Source: Sphagnum magellanicum (taxonomy: Eukaryota > Streptophyta > Sphagnopsida > Sphagnales > Sphagnaceae). From it: a stretch of 64,000 bases of DNA. The stretch is from assembly GCA_021904315.1 (NCBI GenBank), contig CM038910.1, positions 11,408,001-11,472,000 of the forward strand. The letters run 5' to 3'. Below, piece after piece: positions 12,908 to 25,545 of this stretch (its first letter is position 1; each line of letters opens with the position of its first letter). A model generated the notes under the pieces. That model worked only from the letters and a program-made list of their open reading frames with translations. It was not told where the DNA came from and searched no databases. The position numbers and the translations under genes were made by a program.

Positions 12908-14190
12908 CAATCTCCTCGTTCCTAGGCCTTTTTTCTGCACAACCAGGGCGTAAAGAACTTGGAACCGTCGTTCAAGTACCGCTCTTCTTCTTCACCAAGA
13001 CAGAAAGCTCGGCAACTCTTTCTGGTTCGATTGCTTGCGAGTATCCGATATCATATCTCCGGAATACTGCAGTCCTGGTTGCAATAACAATATGCAGCCG
13101 GCATATAGGCGGCGCGAGCGGCAGGGACTTGCAGGTCCGCTTCGGCAGTGTGCCTGTGCGGTATCGCTGCGCTGCCAGGAGCTTTCGTCGCTGGCATCAA
13201 ATCGGCTTGAAGAAGCTCTTTCAGAAAACACTTCGCAACAATGCAGCAACTTACAGATCCTCTGTAGATCTTAACACCTTCGCTGTCTCATGATTCTCAG
13301 AGGCCACAGCCGTGATAGAAAGTCTTTACGCTCCTCACTCAATTTCTGCAGAAGCTGTACAGAGGTACATAGTCCATCGATCGACAGGCCGCTGCGTCAA
13401 AAGGAGCTACTAGAATACCAAAGAACAGTCGATCTGGTCCATCTAGGAACTCTTCCTACGGCAAATGTACGTTGAATTTGATCGAAACCAGAAACCGGGA
13501 AAAAAAAAAAGATACCTCCAACTCCACAAGCAAGGAAGGTCTCACACCATAGCAATATCTTTCAATAAGTAACCGAACGCAAAGCACGCAAACTCTTGTA
13601 CACTACAAAGCCGGAAACTGGCCCCCTTCAGAGTAGGACTCCAAAAGAACTTCCAGAAATCGTTTCCGCAGACGAAAAGAAGAGCCGATATAATACTACC
13701 ATCACAGAGCTCACAAACGAGACCAAAACAACAGGGAGACACAGACATGTAGTCTACGAAAGCAAAGAGAAGAAACCACCACAAAATACAGCACTCCTGT
13801 ATCAATGCCGACTGTTTCAAGCCCACAGAAACCCCCCCACCCCTCCAAACGTCAGAAAAAAAAAGAAAAAAACCAACCACTAAATTTTTTTTTAAAATAA
13901 AGAAAAAAAAAACACTCTGATGCTCCGAGAAAGGTTCTTCCACCACCGATCGCAACACTCCTGCGTGCGAGCGAAAGGTGAAAGGAACGAAGTTGGAAGA
14001 GAAGAACTCTGAGAGAAGAGATGCACACAAAGGCGCGCACATGAGAAAGACAGTAACGCTCGAATACAGGCCAGGGACATGCACGGATTCTGGCGCTGCT
14101 GAGAAAACCAGAGCTGGGCAGAATGCAGTGTACTTAGTAGTCGTGCCAAGTGGGGGTGGGGAAAGGCGCAGGGGGAGGGAACGAAGGAAG
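12908..14190 (-). promoter_or_regulatory. Long 5' leader of the OSR gene with several upstream ORFs
   Basis: Between the putative TATA box and the OSR ATG lie about 1.3 kb of transcribed-looking, CpG-containing sequence with a T/CT-rich composition. It contains several upstream ATG frames, for example 14080 to 13892 (62 codons) and the frame ending at 12992. A leader this full of upstream ATGs would repress translation of the main ORF unless introns remove part of it. I could not prove a leader intron. Confidence 0.4.
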
Positions 14191-14217
14191 GAAGGAGTGG
14201 GGGAAAGGGGTGAGCAA

Positions 14218-14225
14218 TTTAAATA
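14218..14225 (-). promoter_or_regulatory. Candidate TATA box for the OSR gene
   Basis: On the minus strand this reads TATTTAAA, followed downstream by a C/T-rich tract (about 14215-14150) typical of plant core promoters and leaders. It sits exactly at the boundary between the AT desert and the balanced-composition island. Predicted start of transcription is near 14190. Confidence 0.45.
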
Positions 14226-14229
14226 CCAA

Positions 14230-14870
14230 GAGTATTAGTACCTTATTTAAAAAAGTTTTAGCAATGGACTTGTTATTATGAAAACTTTTTTAAAAAGGGT
14301 CAACCTAAGGAAATGGTTTGAAAATACATTTGTGTATCAAAATGTAGAATATAAAATTTAGTAATGATTTTTTTTACAAACTAGGTACCATTGTACCTTG
14401 GCAGCTTCAATATATAATTATACTATTTTCACAACTGTTGAAATTTTCGAATTCTTTTTTGGTTCAAAGGACAAAATTTTGTGAATGAAAAATATTGAAT
14501 CTTTAGAGTTTTTTTTTAATTTTCGAAATTAAAATTTCAAAATTAACTAAATAATTAGTTGACATACATCATGTGTTGAAGTTTTGCCCCGGTCCTATGG
14601 TAATCTTTGAGTAGTGTCATGGTATTTATTGATCATTTTGGGAGTTGGTCAACTTTTCTTTTTAAATGTTACAATTCCGACAATTTCCAAGCTCAATTAT
14701 ATAGTTATGAATTGTGATTGAAAAAATTCATCTTTATCATCAATTGATGCTTTTATTTAAAAATTGAAACTTCATTGCGATTCGTGTGTATGATTAAATC
14801 ATTGAATACACTAGTATTTTATTTTTTTTATGTCAATCCACTGAGGGTTTATACATAATGTTCAAAGCAT
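14230..14870. other. AT-rich intergenic, no gene
   Basis: Low-GC sequence with no recognisable reading frame; it separates the OSR promoter from the hairpin-rich repeat beginning near 14.9 kb. Confidence 0.5.
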
Positions 14871-14999
14871 ATGCAAGAACAAAGGATAATTTGGGGTTTG
14901 GAATGTTTAATGATTTTTAGAAATGCTGAGAAATGTTTAGGTGGTTCAAGAAATTTATCAGGTCAATAAACAAGAAGAGTAAATATTTAAATACAAACT

Positions 15000-16060
15000 T
15001 CTAGGAATTTAGGTTTCATGCCATGCCCTTAGGGTACCAAGTCTTTTGTGTGGAAAATATATATATTTGCAAGAAAACATCATACCTAAAATCCCCAAAA
15101 TCTCATTGTGAAAAAGAGTAGATTAGAGTGGGGGCATATGCGAACATGGTGGTGCTAATCTAGCTTGTATTGCCTTTATGATGTCCCACTACGAACTACA
15201 TAAATGATGTATTGGTAATTTGGCGGAGATGGTGATCATCATTATTTGCATAACACATTAGCGTAAAGATCTACTCCAATTTTTTTTGTGTAGTTGATGG
15301 GCACCTTGTTTAGCACAAGTTTTTTAGTGGGCATTTTGAAGAATGAAACACTTGCTCTTGTGAGCAATTTGTTTTCCAAAATGCTCACCCTCCTTTTTAT
15401 AATTTGTTTCTTACGATACCAAGTGTGATGTCACAAGAGCAAATAGAGAATAAAAATTTGGAGCAGATCTTTATGCTCTTTAAAGCCCTTAACAATGGGC
15501 TATACCGAATTTAGGCTTACATTCAGCTTTGTCTCACACGAGCCTTTATTCTGGTAAAGGTCACTCCCAAGGGCTTTACCTTACACATAGAGCAGGTGAA
15601 GAGATTTCCTGGTATATTTGTAGGCCACCGCATATTCAACATTTATTCGCTCCTCTTTGCTAGGACGGATCTTAAACCTATAAGTAGATGTTAGATCCAT
15701 TTTGCTCTTAATGAGTCCACTGACCCTTCTATACACCTCAAGATCTATGTATGTATAGGTTCATGATAACTTTGGCCTCATGCTTTGCAATGGGTAAAAG
15801 CCCCTTTACCCATGTGTGAGGGGATGGATATTCATTTGGGACATTCTCGAAAACACGGGGCCTTCTTGTCTGGCACAAGGCCCCACATTTTGAGAATGTC
15901 CCCATCCCTAGGGCTTTACCCTACACAGTGCACACATCAAGCTCTGGATACTGAGATTTTCTATTGGGAATAATGTCCCCTTACCCCTGGGGCTTTAGCC
16001 TACTACAGTATCAAGCTCTGGGATACCTTACCCAGATTTTCTAAACCTGGAGGCTAATAA
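15000..16060. repeat. Hairpin-rich dispersed repeat, copy A
   Basis: This is a block of higher GC within AT-rich DNA, full of inverted motifs such as 'gggtaaaagcccctttaccc' (15792-15811) and recurring 'aagccc/gggcttt' words. Bases 15331-15425 match 62722-62812 in inverted orientation, so it belongs to a dispersed family. No protein is visible. A foldback or other non-autonomous element is the likeliest class. Confidence 0.55.
15838..15903. repeat. Strong hairpin inside repeat copy A
   Basis: Bases 15838-15864 pair with 15877-15903. The ends match over 'gggacattctc' and 'ggggcctt', with a one-base bulge and a 3-base mismatch, and the loop is 12 bases. Weaker pairing continues outward through 'gggatgg'/'ccatccc'. 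Confidence 0.75.
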
Positions 16061-16929
16061 TGCAAGTGGGACTCAAAAGTGCATATAACTTGCAATTGTG
16101 TTGAACATAAACTTTGGCATCTTCACATGGGACTTGTCTGACTCCGACTTTTTCATGAAGCAATGTCGGGCACAAAACTCAAGGTGCATTTGTGAGATCA
16201 GCTGGATTTGGTGCTGTACATGAGCATCACTTTTGTTCTTGTTCTTCCCATTTAGGTTAGTAACAGAATCATGGAGTCCAGAAAACAGCCAGCCAATATG
16301 AGCCAAGAGTCACCAGTGCACCATTCATTGGAAGCTTCTCACGGCTCTCAATTGTGGATGGGAACCAACTGACTTGATGTTGTTGGGTTTCACCTTTGGT
16401 AACCAATCCTGTAGAGTATAATCCCTGTTCATAGGAAGGATAATAGGTGATTACTAAACTAAGTAGATGCATCTAAATGGTTAAACCTTCAAGGTCAAGG
16501 CAGACCAATTCGGTTACTTTCATAGGTAAATTCTAGTGGGTTATCAGTAGGTAGGTAGTAAAAACCAGTGTTGGGTGGATATCAATTTTTTTTTATATTC
16601 ATCAATTTTGACTATTAAATGATTTTTAAGAACTGGGTCAGATCTTAAATTGATTAAAAATTTCTCAATTATAATATCCATCAAGGAAATCAAAATTTCC
16701 TTAAAAATCAGAAATTGGATTTCACATTTTTTTAATATGCTAGAAAATATTATCCATCACATATTCAACGTGGTTTTCCCAACCTAGACAATAATGTTCA
16801 AGAATACTATTACAAAACCTATATACAAAGGGATGAAATTATAAATTACAAATTACATGTCCACAAGCTCATTTGACTCAAACTCACTCTCAAATTTTTT
16901 TAAACTCTTCTTATAAAAAAGCATTAGTT
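16061..16929. other. Intergenic, no gene recognised
   Basis: Contains unique AT-rich sequence with a small GTAG run near 16548-16560. No protein-like frame with a family signature. Confidence 0.45.
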
Positions 16930-18821
16930 TCAATCAATTATTTTCAAGGTAGAGAATAAAAAACAGCCCACTCTACAATCATTTGGCTGTTTCTTGCTTA
17001 TAAATATTAACTTATCTAAATTATTTGTTTGTAGCCTACATCTCTTCAAATTTGTCAATATCCCAACCAAGGAAAAGCTCCTTTTAATTTCAATTTCGGA
17101 TCTCACAATCCCAAGGATTTGATAGGCAAGGAAAACACTGATAGTGAAAAACAAAGATTCATGTTTTCTCCATCATTCCAAAGGACATTTAATGTTCTTT
17201 CCATTAACTTGGTACCTTTGGAACATTTGCAAACCCCTATTCAAAAACTCCTCCACTAGTTCACTAGTTCCAATAATAATCTTAAAAATGTCAAGACAAG
17301 AATTTTCATCATTCAATTGATTTGTCAAATTCTAACATAAGGTGAAATACATGGTGGCATTTCAACAATATTGGGAATAAAGACTATCTATCATATTCAT
17401 CCATCACATAAACAACTCATTCTTGACCAACCAAAAAAAACCCAACTTAAGATTATAAAATTTTGGGTCTAACATTAAAGATGGCATGCCATGGGTTCTT
17501 TTTTTTCATATTTTGTTAGTAATGAAAAAAAACCATCTAAAACATCACATATTTGCTTTTTGATATTGAAAACAAACATAGACAACTCCAAAATCACAAC
17601 CACATTATCCTCTAGCAAATTAGTCATAAAGAATACCATTTTTAATTCTTCTTTTAATTTCAAGGCCATGATAATTGTTACATGCAAAGCATCATAAATT
17701 AACTAATGTCCACAAAATTGGTTACACACACAAACAGTCACAACCAAAAATAAATTTCAACAATGATTTGAGAGATATCCCAAATTAAAGGCGAAGGCAC
17801 ATGGCTAATAATCCTCACTAATATTTTACGATCGTAACATAAATCAATTATTACTCTAAATTGCAATGTTTCCTAGAACAATATGATCTTACTTGCAAAC
17901 TTGCAAAAACAAATTAAATATCAACAAAAATTTGTAAATCTCACAAACATAAAAACATTTGTAGACTATAAACAAAACAATGTTTGAAAACTAAAATGAC
18001 CGAGTTTTCACTAGATTGTTCAATTTTTTTGGCCTCAAACTAGCTTTAGTGCAAACCTTACTTTATTACTACCAACCTTTTTCAAATTTCTTTAGCCAAG
18101 TGATGCATTTCTATAAATCTATTTGGGAAAACTTTATCAAAAACATATTTAAAGCCCTTAAAAACTATCTTATCACTAGTGGCATATTAGCAATCTTTGG
18201 AAAAAACATGTTCTTTAAAAACTCTCCTCCAAGCCTAAAGTTTCACATTTCACAACAAACTTGAGAGCACTTGTCATTGTGTTCAAATTTGAACCCTCAG
18301 GTTTAACATATGTTATGATATTGTTTCTCAAGTCATATTCATCCAAAAGATCAATCAATTTTTTTGTTAATGCTTGTGTTATAGTCTCAAAATCCTCAAA
18401 CAAACCAAAAGCTATATGCTTTGGTGTTGAATTAAATCCCTAAAAATTTATAACCAACACAAAGACATTATGAGCACCCTTGGACATCCAAAGATTAAAA
18501 CTATTAGTGGCAAAATGACGTTCTTCAAAGAGAAACAAAACATATATCCACATGGTTTCCTCCATTAGGCGAGGCAAAACATCATGTGAAAAGAACTTTT
18601 GTGAAGAAAACCGAACTCAAGGACACAAATGCAAGATCAATTGCTTTAACCATGCATTTTTCACAAATTGCAAAGGAAAATGGATTTTTACAACCAAAAA
18701 TGTAAGATTCTCCAAAAACAATTTGGTCCACATCATTGATTTTGAAAGGCTCTTTGGACACAAAAAATAAGAAATGGATGAACCTAATATGTTTGCCTTT
18801 TTTTAATAGGTTGTTTTTCAA
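16930..18821 (-). pseudogene. Degenerate hAT-superfamily transposase
   Basis: Read on the minus strand, the relic contains a central block at 18403-18215 with ITYVKPEGSNLNTMTSALK, the conserved 'kDEGSNLNTMT' region of plant hAT-like (RNase H-fold) transposases. Upstream, 18821-18582 encodes a segment with EPFKINDVDQIVFG. At the C-terminal end, 17154-16930 carries a dimerisation-type block: FLAYQILGIVRSEIE, then FSLVGILTNLKRCRL, then a Leu/Ile-rich strand ending near DCRVGC. The pieces are in the right order but separated by many stops and frameshifts, so it cannot encode a working transposase. I did not find terminal inverted repeats or an 8-bp target duplication. Confidence 0.7.
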
Positions 18822-20247
18822 AACATCCTTTCATTGCAAAATTGATTCATGTTCAAAACTTCTCAAAATTTCTAAATGTTTTGCATCAACATGTTTTTTC
18901 ATGCATTTTATTCCATTTTTTATAATAAAATATTAAACCCTTCTTTAATTTCATTTTTGGGTTGAAGGAAAACATAGGATTGGAATAACACAATTGTTAA
19001 CACATGATTTGAGGTACACCAAATGTCATTTTTGCATTGTCATTCACATAGAACAAAGGCCAACATAAGGCATTCCTATTAAGAGGCCTTCATTTTTTCC
19101 TTTGGGAATGCAATAATTTCAAATTTTTCTTAATGTTTTTTCATCATTTTTCAGAATTTTCTTTTCTTTTGTTTGCAAACTTGGGTTTTGTTGAATTTCT
19201 TCCATTACTTTATCCTTGTATTTAACCTCACTCATAAACATTTCACATCCTTCATTTTGGATTAATGTATTTTCATTTTCACTAAAGCTTTCCATTTTTC
19301 ACACAATGTTCAACAAGGCCAAAGGTGGAAAAATTCAAACAAATAAAATGTCTTGCAAAAAAATGTTTTGGTTTAAAATTCAAGGTGAAATATGGAACCT
19401 TAAAAAAATCAAAAATCAAACATTTACAACATTTACAAATAAGAATAAAATTCATTCTTCATTATAAGAGTGATTTGCAAAAAATATTATAATGCACAAA
19501 ATGTCTTGGAAAAAAACTTGCACAAGAAAACATTAAAAAATTCAAGCATGGAACTAAATTTTTTAAGAACACAAATAAAAGCAAAAAATAGACAAAAACA
19601 ACTTCCTTCATTAAAAGAAAACTATCAATTGTTTTGAAACTCCAACCGTAACTTGCAAAATGTGAAAAGGAAAGGAGTACAATCTCTAATAACATGAAAC
19701 AATAGCACAACAACAACAATAACATCAAAGAGTATGTACTTGAAACCTAAACCTTAACGACAACAATAATGTGAAGGGAAATAGTAGTAGCACGAAAGGA
19801 ACAACACAAAAAAAAAAGGAACAACATGAAAATAAGCAAAAGAAGTAAAAGTAACAACATGGAAAGAAACAAAATCAGCAGCTCAAAAATAAGCAAAAGC
19901 AATAACATGAAAAGAAGTATTAGCAACAACGTGAAGAAAAACAATAGCAACAACACAAAGGAAAGTAACAACAATAATGTGAAAGGAACCAAGAAGAATG
20001 AAAAATAGATGGGGACCAAACATGAAATCAAACCCATTTATAGATCAACAACACAATAGTTTGAGGGTTTGAAGCAACCACATTTTGAATGACAATTGCC
20101 TCAAACCCTCAAAAAAAAAAAAAAAAAACAAACTTAATTCCTAATTGGTTTTTTCTTTAAATATTCAAAGCTAATTGATTGACTTGACATTCGAATTTAA
20201 ACAAAAAATTGATATTTTGCACAAATTTCATAATTTGTGATACTCAA
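18822..20247. other. AT-rich flank of the hAT relic
   Basis: Long A/T homopolymer-rich sequence. 19800-20000 is an A-rich stretch of 'aacaacatgaa/aagcaaaag' words. No supported gene, though part may be the decayed N-terminal half of the hAT element. An uninterrupted A run of about 18 lies at 20110-20127. Confidence 0.4.
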
Positions 20248-21905
20248 ATTGAAATGCAAATATTACATGTTCAGAGTTCATAACCTTGATATTTTATTAT
20301 TAGAATATCACCCTAAAGATCATAATATTGTGATATTTGATATGATATCCATCTGATATCCAATTTTGGATATCACCCAACATCAATTTCAAATAGAAAA
20401 ACAAAGTTAACCATTCTTGTTAGCTAATGAACTAGACCCCTATGAAAAAATGTTTCCTATTCATGCACCATCCATTTCTCATGGTATGTTGATGATGATT
20501 GGTTCAATCCAAATTGAAATGTGAATATTACATGTCCAAAATTCATAACCTAAAAATTTGACAATCAAAATATCACCCTAAATATCATAATTTATGATAT
20601 CCATTTGATGTCTGGGTTTTCCAAATATCACCCAACACCATTTTCAAATAGAAAAACAAAACTAACCACCATGTCAAACTTTATTTTTAAAAAAAACACC
20701 CAAAAAAGGGAGAGAAAAATAAACAAAGGACAAGCACCAAAATCCATGTAAACAAATACCCCAAAAGAGGTAGGCCATCAAGAGGAAGGGGAACCATTAA
20801 AAACTAAACCCTCTTCTAATCACACGAAACATATCAACTAAAGAAAGGCGAGGTAAACTCAATAAAACTATAAGCCTAGAAGAATTTCCCCTACAATGAT
20901 AGCAGGTCTCGAGATAGCAACGACATGTGCTATCTATAACACTATCGATATACTCTGTCTATTTTTTAAAAAAACACAACACCAATAAGGATGGCCTCCG
21001 ATCTTCCTTTTGCTCATCATAGCATGTTAGCACATCGATGAACAAAGTTATCGACTTGCTGGTAAAAGCACCCAAAAACCTCTATGACAAAATGGAAAAA
21101 CACATTTGTCAAATAATAATCACAATAAAATCCTTCCTTTACTTGAACCACCAACAATGCGGCCACCCCACGAAAAAGAACCACTTGTCATACCAAGTTT
21201 GTTCAAGTGAGGTCAACAATGACAACATCGACCAATGTGTGGATGTCATCAACCGATAAAACAATGTCGACCCCCGATGAAAAGCTTGAAAAGAAAGTTG
21301 TGCGAAAACATGGATTTGATCTCGCAAAACCTGAAAATTGGCATCTTTTGCAATGGACACAAAAACATCTTGAATGATTTCATGCAATATAGTCCTCTCC
21401 CCACCATGGGCACAACAAAAAAAAGTGGATCCCCTTGGGATCTAACGGATGGTCACAAATGCAATGTGTTAGTCCAAGAGTCAGAGGATGGGGAAGGCTT
21501 AATTTAGTTTGCAACACAGAGGCAAAAATATTTGAGGATAAACGAAAGCATGGGATGACAAGGCGAGTAGATAGCCAAGCTCTTGCGCCCGGCTCTCTAC
21601 AAGATCTCAAACATGCCCAATGTGAATCAAAACACATATAAAAAATGATGCTAAAAAAAAGAATGATCATGCAATCTCTGTGAAATAGTCTTCTAAAATC
21701 AATATGCTTTCCTCTTTACAAGCTGCTTGAACAAGGGTAAACATGCTGCTACAACCCGGAGAAGAAGCTCTCGAGACAAAATTAATTAATTTTAAAAAAA
21801 AAATTTAAATCATCCTTGTTAGCTAGTGATTTGGAACCCTATGCAAAAATGTTCCTGTCCACCCACCATCCATCTCTCATGGTATGCTGATGACAATTGG
21901 TTCAA
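20248..21905. repeat. Two-unit tandem repeat (A-B-A-B) split by a retrotransposon insertion
   Basis: Segment A at 20248-20414 recurs at 20510-20670. Segment B at 20415-20510 ('ttgttagctaatgaac...catggtatgttgatg') recurs at 21806-21905. The order is A-B-A-[insert]-B, so a 262-bp tandem duplication existed first and was then interrupted at about 20690 by the LINE fragment. Confidence 0.75.
20690..21800 (-). mobile_element. 5'-truncated non-LTR retrotransposon fragment (copy 1)
   Basis: On the minus strand, 21670-21380 encodes a region with LPHPLTLGLTHCICDHPLD and a downstream His/Cys-rich end. It then continues at 21387-21139 with AKDANFQVLRDQ and a nuclease-like tail. The same protein occurs in the longer copy at 44.7-47.5 kb. 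Only the 3' third is present, as is common for target-primed reverse transcription. The flanks carry similar T/A tracts ('tttttaaaaaaaa' on both sides), a possible target-site duplication. Frame breaks make it inactive. Confidence 0.65.
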
Positions 21906-22398
21906 AGTTCAAACTTCACTCTGGCCCCAAGGAAACAATAAATTACCAATGATTCGTTTTTGAACTTTGAAATTATATATTTTTTCATCATCATCTACTA
22001 TAATATTGTGATATGAGTAGTGAAATTATTCAGAATGTAAACTATGAAAATTATGATGAGTTTCAACATATCAACTTCATCTTTTTCATCAAGTTTCATT
22101 TCACTATTTTGAGGATTATTTGATGACAAAACTGACCTTAGGGTAAGGTAGCTTGTTTCAATTTTCCAACCATGATACTGATGAAACGCAGGCAGTAATC
22201 CTGATTATTCTCTTTGAATCAGGGGCCCTTTTCTTTACTTTTTCAAAAAGTGCTGGGTGCCTACAGTCACAGAAGTTTTAATTCTCAGAAGTGATGACTT
22301 TTACAGTTTTTTTTTTTTTTTTTTCTGCCCTGAATCAGCAAGTTCCAGTCTTTTTTTTGGGCGTGGGGCGAAAAAAGGCGACACTGATCCAAATTTCT

Positions 22399-22839
22399 GG
22401 CGAAAATCCCCTGTTTTTTTTTTCAAAAACGAGTCGCCAAATTTCGCCCAGTTTTAATTTTCTTGGGGAGCGTCTCGTCGCAGGCCTGTCTATTATTAGG
22501 CTACACATTTAATGGTCCTGTACAAAACTGTCGCCAGTTAAGTCGAAATGTGCCTTGGGAGGCTCGCCATTTTCTGCTACACTACAAAATTGAAGAAGAA
22601 AACACTGGGGGCCCCAGGAGTATGGGTTGCTGCCAGAGTTTTTTTTTCTTTTTAATTTGTAGTGTAGCAAAAAAATGGCGAGCCTCCCAAGGCAGATTTC
22701 GACTTAACTTGCGACAGTTTTGTACAGGACCATTAAATGTGTAGCCTAATAGACAGGCCTGTGACGAGACGCTCCCCAAGAAAATTAAAACTGGGCCAAA
22801 TTTGGCGACTCGTTTTTGAAAAAAATAGGGGTTTTCGCC
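22399..22839. repeat. Long inverted repeat with about 190-bp arms (foldback element)
   Basis: Bases 22399-22591 pair with 22652-22839 around a spacer of about 60 bases. In the compared core of about 165 bases I count only seven differences, including a 3-base indel. The arms keep many CpG words ('gtcgcc', 'cgtctcgtcgc', 'ggctcgcc') although the surroundings are CpG-poor, so the element looks young or selected. Outside are a long T run (22310-22324) and a C run (22837-22853). There is no protein. A transcript across it would form a long double-stranded RNA. Confidence 0.85.
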
Positions 22840-23898
22840 CCCCCCCCCCCCCCAAAAAAAACAAAAACCCCTTCTCCTGACCCCATTCATTACCTCAGGT
22901 CAAAAAAGGTCATAACTCATGTGAAGAAGTTGAGAACCGATGGGACTGCTGAAGATGCAGTTAGAAGCATTTTCTTCTTTTGGGGGGGGAGGGGGGGGAG
23001 ATGGTGAAGCAAGCAACCACTTCACTAAAGTGAAAGCTTCCTTGAGTCCTTGTCTTCCCAAGCATCTTTATTTGTCTCATATTGTTTGGGCGCACTTCAA
23101 CATGCATGCTTGCATGCAATAAATTGTAAGGGGGAACCAAAGGGAAGCCACATGGCTTCTATTTTGGAGGGTGTGGGGGGGGGTCAAAGGGTTGCTTCTA
23201 TAAGAAAGTGCCCCACAATTCCAGAAAAATTGGTGATGGGCCAATCAATGTGACTCCTATAATAAATAAATAAATAAATTGTGGGCACACCCTTGAACTA
23301 ATTGACAAAAGGTACAATACACTACCATAATCCAATCCCCCATGGCAACATATCACACCATTGTTCTATATTGTTTGTTACCCTAATAGAACCAATGTTT
23401 TTATGGGCGAATTTTTACATGGTAGCGACAAAAGTTTTTTGAATTTTTTGGGAATTTTAAATTGTAAATTCAAACAAGTTGGAAAAATTCACCAACCTTT
23501 GGAAAGCTCACAAACTTGGAAAAAAAAACCCATGATTGGAACTAAATCTAAGATCTTTTGAAAACAATTCTGAGATTTGTGAACTATAAAACTTGAAAAA
23601 ACACTTTGTTGTTGCCATTTTTAAATTGAACTTCACCCACTTGCAAAAATCTTCAATGGTGCAATTTTGCAATTGACTGAAGATTCCAATGTTGCACAAC
23701 CAAACTTTCTTGTTCAAAAATCTCCATAATACAATTATAACACATGATAACACAATAATTAGACATGCCAATTTGTCAAATTATAGCTTGATAATACAAT
23801 TTTAAAAGTGATGGGGGCCACACCATCATTCATCCCCTTGTAAGTGTGAAAGGTTGAACATTGTGATTGCACTTACTTCATTTATTTAAATTTATTGA
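22840..23898. other. Repeat-flanking intergenic DNA
   Basis: Contains poly-C (to 22853), poly-G runs near 22981-22999 and 23174-23182, and 'aataaataaataaata' near 23262-23277. No gene recognised. Confidence 0.45.
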
Positions 23899-24775
23899 AT
23901 GTTTTATGGGTGGTTATTTTACTTCATGAATATTTTTTTGATAATATGCTCTTCATATACTTCAACACTATGGAAACAAGGAGCAAACCAAAAAAATGAT
24001 GTGACAATGGAGGAGAAGAAATTGCTACTTTCCATCATCCATCATGAACCCAACAAGTTATTATTGATGAGTTTATCCAAAGATTTTGCAAACAACTTCA
24101 AAAAAAAATTATCTTTCAAATCTCATAGGGTTCTAAGAAAATATTAACAAGTTTAACAAGTGAGATTACCAAAGGAGTGAAAAGAGCCAAGGAAACACAA
24201 CTCCCCCCAAACTTGAGGTTGCATTACAAACATGGTTCAAGTAAATATATATTTGAAATTTCAATATTTTAGATGGTGTGTGTTTGTTACATATAGAGCA
24301 CGCTTATTTGTAATATTATTAGGCCAACACAAACTATAACAAATACGTGGATGTCCAACTATGAAATAATAGCTATGCAAAGGACCAAACTTTTGAGATT
24401 CGACCCATTTGATTAATGTTCATGTAAAAGTGATCAACGATTCTATGCAAACAGTTCAGTCAATAATCATTCATGTTAGCTTGATGAATTTGATCACCTT
24501 TTCGATTTAGACCCCAATTAAATATTTACAATTTATGTAACTTTCAATGCAATGCCAATCAAACCATCTCTAAATTTGACTTTGTGTTTCAATTTTTTTA
24601 GTAGGTACACAATAAGGATGAGGCTTTGGTAGATGAGATGTATAAGGGAAACGTCACAATCATACATGATTATTTTTTAATACAATTTGCAAATGTTCCC
24701 AACAAAGTTAAGAATTTATTTTATTTTTTAAATATCAAAAGGTTGGTTGGACAAATTCAAAAGGACACACAACAT
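23899..24775 (+). pseudogene. Unrecognised decayed exons
   Basis: Two protein-like frames fit an exon-intron pattern. The first, about 23960-24238, carries SLSKDFANNFKKKL and is followed by a donor-like 'caa|gtaaat'. The second, about 24603-24775, carries DEALVDEMYKGNV and is preceded by 'tttttttag'. Both have stops consistent with CAA/CAG-to-stop change. I recognise no family. A transposon gene or host pseudogene is equally possible. Confidence 0.35.
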
Positions 24776-25210
24776 TAGAGGGTACAATATTGGCGTTGCA
24801 TTTGTTTTTGTGTTAAATTTTGAATGATGGTACAACATTTACTACATTATTTCTTTTTGTTTAAGATTTTATATGATGATGTATTGATCTCATTTTGTGA
24901 TATGCTTTTTGAATCAATTTTTCATCTTTGCATATCAATGGACATCCAAAGTCTATTTACATAGTGAAAGTGGAGATGTTTATAACAATAGAGTTTCCCA
25001 AACAATCAATCAACTTTCAATTATATAAGTTATAAGCTTGATGATGTCTACAATATGGATTTAAAACATGGATGTTTTACAAAGCATAATCAAATAAAGC
25101 CCTTGCACAAGAAAGGGTAAGGGGTTGAAAAATCCAATTCAATACGAGTTCACTTTGGCTCTTGTAAGGAATGCTACTTGGACTAATAAATTCACGTTAC
25201 TTATTGTGTA

Positions 25211-25545
25211 TATCATAGGACCTTTACCATTTCAACATAAATTAAATTATTTTTTATTGGCTGAACTTTTGAAAAATTATTCATTATTTGTGTCAAAACT
25301 TTAATAAATTTAAAAGTTTAACTATTAGGATTTGAATTGCAGACCTTCCACGATAGTGACTTAAAATTGAAGCAATCTAGACACACTAGACTACTCCATA
25401 ACATTGACGAAACCTTATTTAATATTTTTTCTAATCATTACCTGCCAACATTTTCAAAATTAAAAAACCAAGTGCCACAATTAAGATTTCAAATTTAAAT
25501 AATTATTTGACAGTTTGTTGCTGAAATGGTAAAAGTACTATGGTA
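25211..25545 (-). mobile_element. 335-bp TIR element with tRNA-like core, copy 1
   Basis: The ends are inverted: the left end 'tatcataggacctttacc' and the right end, read on the minus strand, 'taccatagtactttta', match at 22 of 26 positions. Read on the minus strand, the interior matches the element at 28156-28487 throughout, including 'cttggttttttaatt' and 'agtctagtgtgtctagatt'. The central segment has a tRNA-like look, with a B-box-like end 'aattcaaatcc'. No protein; non-autonomous. Confidence 0.75.

Noticed and set aside
13542..14084. 180-codon open frame on the minus strand
   Set aside because: It lies in the presumed OSR leader, has no early ATG, is dominated by homopolymer-coded Phe/Lys and shows no family motif; other frames of the same stretch are equally open.
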